In this document: positions 59,304-64,000 of the stretch, piece by piece | How the letters are laid out: each line of letters starts with the position of its first letter | How positions within the stretch are numbered: the stretch's first letter is position 1 | Source of the DNA: Dictyophora rubrovolvata | Taxonomy: Eukaryota; Basidiomycota; Agaricomycetes; Phallales; Phallaceae | Reading direction: 5' to 3' | NCBI GenBank assembly: GCA_029959195.1 | Contig: CP114125.1 | Coordinates: 1,054,001 to 1,118,000 of the forward strand | Length of the DNA stretch: 64,000 nucleotides | Program-made: the position numbers and the translations under genes | The notes under the pieces: model-generated | Database searches by the model: none | What the model saw: only the letters and a program-made list of their open reading frames with translations | What the model was told of the DNA's origin: nothing

Positions 59304-60688
59304 AAATATTAACACTAAATACCATTGAAGTGCTGTATGACAGTGGTAATGAGAGCATACTAGCCCTGGACTATAAATATATAGTCATGTAATATGCGTG
59401 CAATATTAGTCCATCCAGATTTTTTAGCATACACTTGGTCATTCGAGCGGCCTTCTTCAGTCATCTCTCTGTTCGACATATGTTCAACTCGACTACATGC
59501 AAATTATTGCGCCACCACCTACGCGTGTGAAACCATGATTAGTTAGTGCCAGATAAAGACTAGACCGCAATCAATCTGAACAGGGGCGTTTTCTAGATGA
59601 ATGGGTATTTCCAATCAATGGACTCCTGATATCTATACTGAGAGATTTGCGAAACGTCGAATGAGGTAGAAAGTTAGAGGATGACTTTTTATTGGGAAGC
59701 ATTGGAATGAATTGAACTGTAAATGACTGCAGTCGCGAGGGCTGCTTGCCATTGAATACGGCAAGCGAAAGTGCTCATTGACATATGTAAATATATTACG
59801 TATTAGCTTGGGAGGGCCTACTGCCCTTGAACGTTGCAGGCTGAAGGCTGCAATTTGAGTGGATATTCACATTACAGTATTTGTGATTCTTAATAACTGT
59901 GTGACAAGGTTTGAGTGAGCTATTGATATCAGATAGTCCACGAGATAGCAAGAGTCATGACCGATTACCAATTATAAGCATGGCTTCTTTCTAAGAAAGT
60001 AAGGTGGGGTGAACTGTGACCCTCACTGTCTCGGCCAGGCCGACTCTTTATTAATGTGTGTGCTTCATGACATATACGGAAACCTTGATCAATCCACCGA
60101 CCGATTGGGCAATGTGCATAAAATCGGTGAAAGGGGAATCTTGTCTATTCGAACAAAGGGAAGAATGCCTTCTGCTGATTTATCTCGCTCAGGTGTGTCT
60201 GTATTACTCCATGGTGTTGACCCTGGTCATGATGTAAAACATTTATACGTCTAGCAATCCCGGAAATGAATCATTACACACAATGGAAATGAACTTGAAG
60301 GACTGACCAGTGACGCTGTCTGTACATGTTTCTACGTATTCAAAAGGGGTAGCATGACCTGTTCATTAGCGTGCACATAAATCAAATCAAATCAGATCTA
60401 TATTGGTTTTGGTGCCACAGACCAAGTCTACCACATCTAGAACACAATCCTTATTGTCGGCTAGAAAACAAGGGGGAAGGGACAAAGGTGTGTGACACAT
60501 CGTGACATGACCGTCACACACAAAAGAGACGCATCCATCCCATTGTCTTCGGAGTTCGAATTGCGATTTATTGTCTGCAGAAAGTATAATATCCAGGAAT
60601 ACAATCCGAACATGTTTATCTCGTCGTCATCAATCCCATCGTCGTTCTCAGACTTCTCTTTGCTGTTGTCATTGATCTTTCAGCAAAA
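59304..60688. other. Intergenic, 1.4 kb
   Basis: No gene is supported. A short ORF at 60009-60254 has no motif. The last part is the leader of the next gene. Confidence 0.5.
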
Positions 60689-62754
60689 ATGTCCATCCGT
60701 AAGTTGCCTATTCTTCGCTTTCTTCGCTTTCTTCGCTTAATTTATTCAATTTAGACTTAGATTTACAACGACGTCCCCACACCCGCAAAACATTGCCAAT
60801 ACTTCCTCAAATTGACGAAGAATCAGAAGAAATCCCAGTATCAAAACCCAAGCGTCGTCCTCGCCCAACCCCTATCGTAACACCCTTTCAAATGCAGTCC
60901 ATCGAGCTTGACATCCTCAAATCAACCCAAACTCTTACTTTTCTCGACAAGGATCCCGAATTCTCGTTGTCTCCTTCGTTGTTGCTAACTCGCCGGAAAT
61001 CTGAGACAGTTCTTGATTTTCCAGTCCCACCAAAGGCTGCTGTTCCTGCTCTATCTTCGCCACCGCGCTACTCACCTACGCCTTCTACTTCTTCCAATTC
61101 TTCCTCCTCGTCCTATCCGATCACCCCTGTTGTGTCAGACTCGGAAGAAGATCGCGCCCCGGAAAACAATGGTGGCTCTACTGCCAGCACCCCGTCCTCT
61201 GTTCATCGCCAGCCTTATCGTACTCCAAGCGCACTCAGTCTCAGAAGTTTTGGCACATCCGAATTCGATGCCCAAGCAGCCCCCATTTATGCGCTTTTAC
61301 GAACCTCACCCACCTCTCCACCTCCCAATGCACCCTTACCAAAGCGGCCTGAACTTCGTCAGGAAGTTAAAGCTCTTAGAAATCTCTCTTCGTTGGAGCC
61401 GATTGTTGAGGATTGGGTAGATGTTGATTGCGAATTAGTCAGGATACCACGAGCAGTGACAGACGAGGTCAAACACAGCATACCTAGCGTTATCTTATCT
61501 GTCCAAGACGGCTCGAGGAAGGCTTCTCTTGAAATGCCTTTCGTAATTGGCGGAAATTTCCTCGATGTTGACTTAAGCGACGAAGACAGCGAAGATAATT
61601 ACCTCTTTGATGAACTTGAATTTGAACTCGACAAGTCGCACATCGCTGAATTACCCGCTTTCACTATCACTGGCGGATTTGCTTCTAGTGACGAGGAATC
61701 GGATGATGAACTCAGGCGACCAAGTCTTCACAGCCCGAGCAGAGTTCAAGATCCCGATTTAGCTCGCCAGGCCGGTCGGCGTGGTGCGATTTCGCAGGCA
61801 CAGTTTTTACTCACGCCTCCCGTGTCGTCCGTTGCTTCTTCACCCTCTCCCTCATTGCTCTCTGCTTCGGCACCTTCCCCTGCTCCTTCAACAAAGTCTT
61901 CATTCCTCACTCGCCTTGCTATTCCTCCTCGCGACTCGATCGTTCCAAGAGATGTCGATATGGATGATCTGTTTTCCCCTGTGGAGGATATCCGAATGTC
62001 CGTTTCGATCCCCGCGCAGAATAGATCTCCTTCGCCAAAACCCATTCCACCTCCCAAACGCGACCGAAGCCTAGTGTCCCCTGTTATGTTCACTTCGCCA
62101 TTTACGTCACTACCACTCCCTGAGAATGAAAACGATGCCGACGCTGACGACGACGACGACGATGAGCCTGCTTATCCCATTTTACGTTCCCGTTTCTCTA
62201 CGTCTACCCTAAACTCTGTTCAGGAACAACCTCGATCGCCAAAACTAGCACTGGCATCTCCTTCAAAATTCTTCTCACGTTTACTAGGATCTAATACCTC
62301 CCCATCTGCTGCTTTAAAGCTTGCTCCTACGCCACCAAAAACCCCTGCGCGAAATTCTACTCAACCGCTCAGATATCGCAAGCCAACTCATCCATCTCAT
62401 GGCGCAATTGTCCTCAAGCATCCAAGAACCCCACCTTCACCTCCTGGACGTCGTCCTTCGAAATCTCTTGAGCTCTATGATCGACCCCCGGTTACCCCGA
62501 CATGCTCTTCTCCCATACCATTTGATAAAGACCGAACTGAACGCTATTACAATTACTATCAGAAACATCAACCTGATCAACGAAATTTATCGTCAAGTAC
62601 GAAAAGATTCCCGTCAAGGTCCTCTCTCGATACCACATACTCTATGGAAAGCGTCATTTCCGGTTCTGGCGAAAGCACTTTAAGTGCCGGCAGCTCTAGC
62701 AGCACCGGCTTAAAGAGACGACCAATTCCAGTAGAATTATTTATCAAGCACTAA
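60689..62754 (+). CDS. Large disordered protein of unknown function, tiny first exon
   Basis: Exon 1 is only 10 bases (60689-60698, ATG TCC ATC C). The 56-base intron contains tandem TTCTTCGCTT units. Exon 2 is 60755-62754. The product is 669 residues beginning MSIHLDLQRRPHTRKTLPIL. This start is preferred over the internal Met because the AAAATG context is good and the splice is clean. The protein is Ser/Pro-rich throughout, with acidic patches (VDLSDEDSEDNYLFDELEFE, DADADDDDDDEPAYPILRSR) and many SP/TP sites, typical of a phosphorylated, unstructured regulator or scaffold. The C terminus has basic Arg/Ser segments (STKRFPSRSSLDTTYSMES) and ends PIPVELFIKH. No known domain is recognised. Confidence 0.7.
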
Positions 62755-63333
62755 GTGTCGCATTTATCTTCCGACTTCGTGTACCTATCTTTATCGTTTA
62801 CTTTCTTTCTTTCTTTCTGCTTTCAAATTCAACCACCTCATTGCATCATAGTTTACAAAATAACGACTCGCCAGCTATTCTACCACAGGTTTCGACTTCT
62901 CTCTGCTGTGTTTTTAGATGTTATTTCCATCTTTCTTTTCATATTACGTTGTATTACAGTTACGATGCGACTTTTTTTTATGATAAACCAAAAAATAATT
63001 TTTCATCTCTTAAGTATCGACTCTGCGATCGATGAATATAGTGCTTATAATTATGTTTGCCAGGCTGTCAGGAGTGGCCGACCGGGGCCTGTGTTAGATC
63101 ATGTACTAGGCTCGTATTATGTGAAAAAATTCAGGACAGTGAGCTTTCTAAACTTCATATTTTATTTCACGATGGTACAATCGTTTTATAAATAATGATG
63201 TCTCATGTACAATTCATCATTGTGCGAATTCAATAACAAGATATTATTTGATACAAGGCTTTCGAAACAGAACTGAACAAAAGGATAATCCAACGAAACT
63301 GAAAAAGAAAGTTACACATGCAAACGCGGGCCT
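62755..63333. other. Convergent gene ends
   Basis: This is 3' untranslated sequence of the flanking genes. A T-rich ORF at 62755-63195 is likely noise, since it follows directly on the stop of the upstream gene and shows no domain. Confidence 0.5.
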
Positions 63334-64000
63334 CTATCTATGTTTCGAAGCCCGACTCATCTCGGCCAAAATATCGACGACTCTGTCGCGAGCATCTTCT
63401 GTTTCAGGACAACAATCGAAGGCAGCGCTAGCCAAAGTACGACGCAATGCCAATATATTCGACAGATAGATAGGGCTGGGTGATGCGTGTTCTTCAGCTG
63501 CGGAATTTTGCGAGAAGATTTGTTTGTAAAGGACGGTGGCCAAGAGCATGCTGCGAGTATTTTCGATTTCTTCTGGTTGAGATTCTTGCCCATAAAGCAC
63601 CGCGGATAATTCTTCGGACGAGGATGCGCTACTTTTACTTTCTTGTTCATCACACTCCTCGAGAGTTTCAAGCTCTCTTTCGGGCTCGCACCAAAGCGAA
63701 GGTGCATGACACCTCTCAAACATTGTTACCAGTTCGCTGATTTTACCACCTAATTGTGTTCCCGCTTCGAGTACAAGGGCCCGCTGCAATGGATTGGAAA
63801 GTTGGAAATCGAGGTCATCGGAGTCACTAGACCCAACGCAACTCAACCATTCTTCCGCAGCAAGTTTCTTTGTCGATTTGAGAACAAGGAATCGTGCAAG
63901 TTTCTTCACGGGTGTATCATCAGGAAAGCAGGTAGTCTTCGTTCTTTCTATGATTTGAATGGCTTCTGCCAGGTCCAGCGATAAAGCAAGACGCTCGGGA
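63334..64000 (-). CDS. 3' part of an unidentified gene leaving the window
   Basis: On the minus strand the frame is open from the window edge (PERLALSLDLAEAIQIIERT) to a stop at 63334 after RASKHR, with no intron visible. It is helical and charged, with an acidic Ser/Glu-rich patch (ECDEQESKSSASSSEELSAV) and Leu-rich segments such as LSNILALRRTLASAAF. No family is recognised, and it is truncated only by the window edge. It is convergent with the disordered-protein gene. Confidence 0.65.
   Translation of the reverse strand, partial: PERLALSLDLAEAIQIIERTKTTCFPDDTPVKKLARFLVLKSTKKLAAEEWLSCVGSSDSDDLDFQLSNPLQRALVLEAGTQLGGKISELVTMFERCHAPSLWCEPERELETLEECDEQESKSSASSSEELSAVLYGQESQPEEIENTRSMLLATVLYKQIFSQNSAAEEHASPSPIYLSNILALRRTLASAAFDCCPETEDARDRVVDILAEMSRASKHR

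Noticed and set aside
60009-60254. 81-residue ORF
   Set aside because: There are no motifs, no promoter-like features and no supporting exons.
62755-63195. 146-residue T-rich ORF
   Set aside because: It is the untranslated continuation of the upstream gene, rich in Phe and Leu codons from T-runs, with no domain.
1-64000. tRNA, rRNA, CRISPR array or riboswitch
   Set aside because: None was recognised. No cloverleaf with conserved loops was found by eye, and CRISPR does not occur in fungi. A tRNAscan-type run was not possible.

Overview
The window is nuclear DNA from a filamentous basidiomycete, most likely an Agaricomycete (mushroom-forming fungus). The evidence is the many short (about 50-90 base) GT-AG introns, a class I hydrophobin, genes of the mushroom-expanded DUF6533 and DUF6535 families, a GH128 glucanase, and wall and polysaccharide enzymes among housekeeping genes. 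No tRNA, rRNA, CRISPR array or organellar sequence was recognised. Gene models were built by hand from splice sites and protein motifs, so exon edges are proposals.

Bases 1 to about 12,600 are a transposon graveyard. Bases 1-2430 hold an old broken Ty1/copia element. From about 3,390 to 7,000 there is a decayed Helitron whose coding region is interrupted by solo LTRs. Two of these still show 5-base target duplications (ATAAT around 3636-4498, GAAAC around 5010-5990). Three LTR families, called A, B and C here, are nested and inverted through the region. One reversed family A copy is split by a 2.36 kb block (about 8270-10628) that carries two apparently related ORFs of unknown function. A further solo LTR (family C, 11968-12508, duplication TTGGG) lies near the right edge.

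Bases 13,200-30,000 hold RHO1 GTPase, sphingolipid delta-4 desaturase, histidinol-phosphate aminotransferase, a three-exon gene of unknown function, a broken DUF6535 membrane-protein gene, a Bin3-type RNA methyltransferase, an IlvD/Edd sugar-acid-type dehydratase and a secreted GH18 chitinase.

Bases 30,700-47,500 hold a 4EHP-like cap-binding protein, a small unknown gene, a GH128 glucanase, a class I hydrophobin, the HOPS subunit VPS41, the SRP subunit SEC65/SRP19 and a Zn2Cys6 transcription factor.

Bases 49,500-64,000 hold a GH28 exo-polygalacturonase, a GPI-anchored surface protein, a tandem pair of DUF6533 membrane proteins (first copy frameshifted), a 669-residue disordered protein with a 10-base first exon, and the 3' part of an unidentified gene that leaves the window.

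By theme, several genes concern the cell surface and wall (RHO1, the sphingolipid desaturase, chitinase, GH128, hydrophobin, the GPI protein). The rest are metabolism, trafficking and translation. Nothing shows an operon-like cluster, and neighbouring genes are probably regulated separately.
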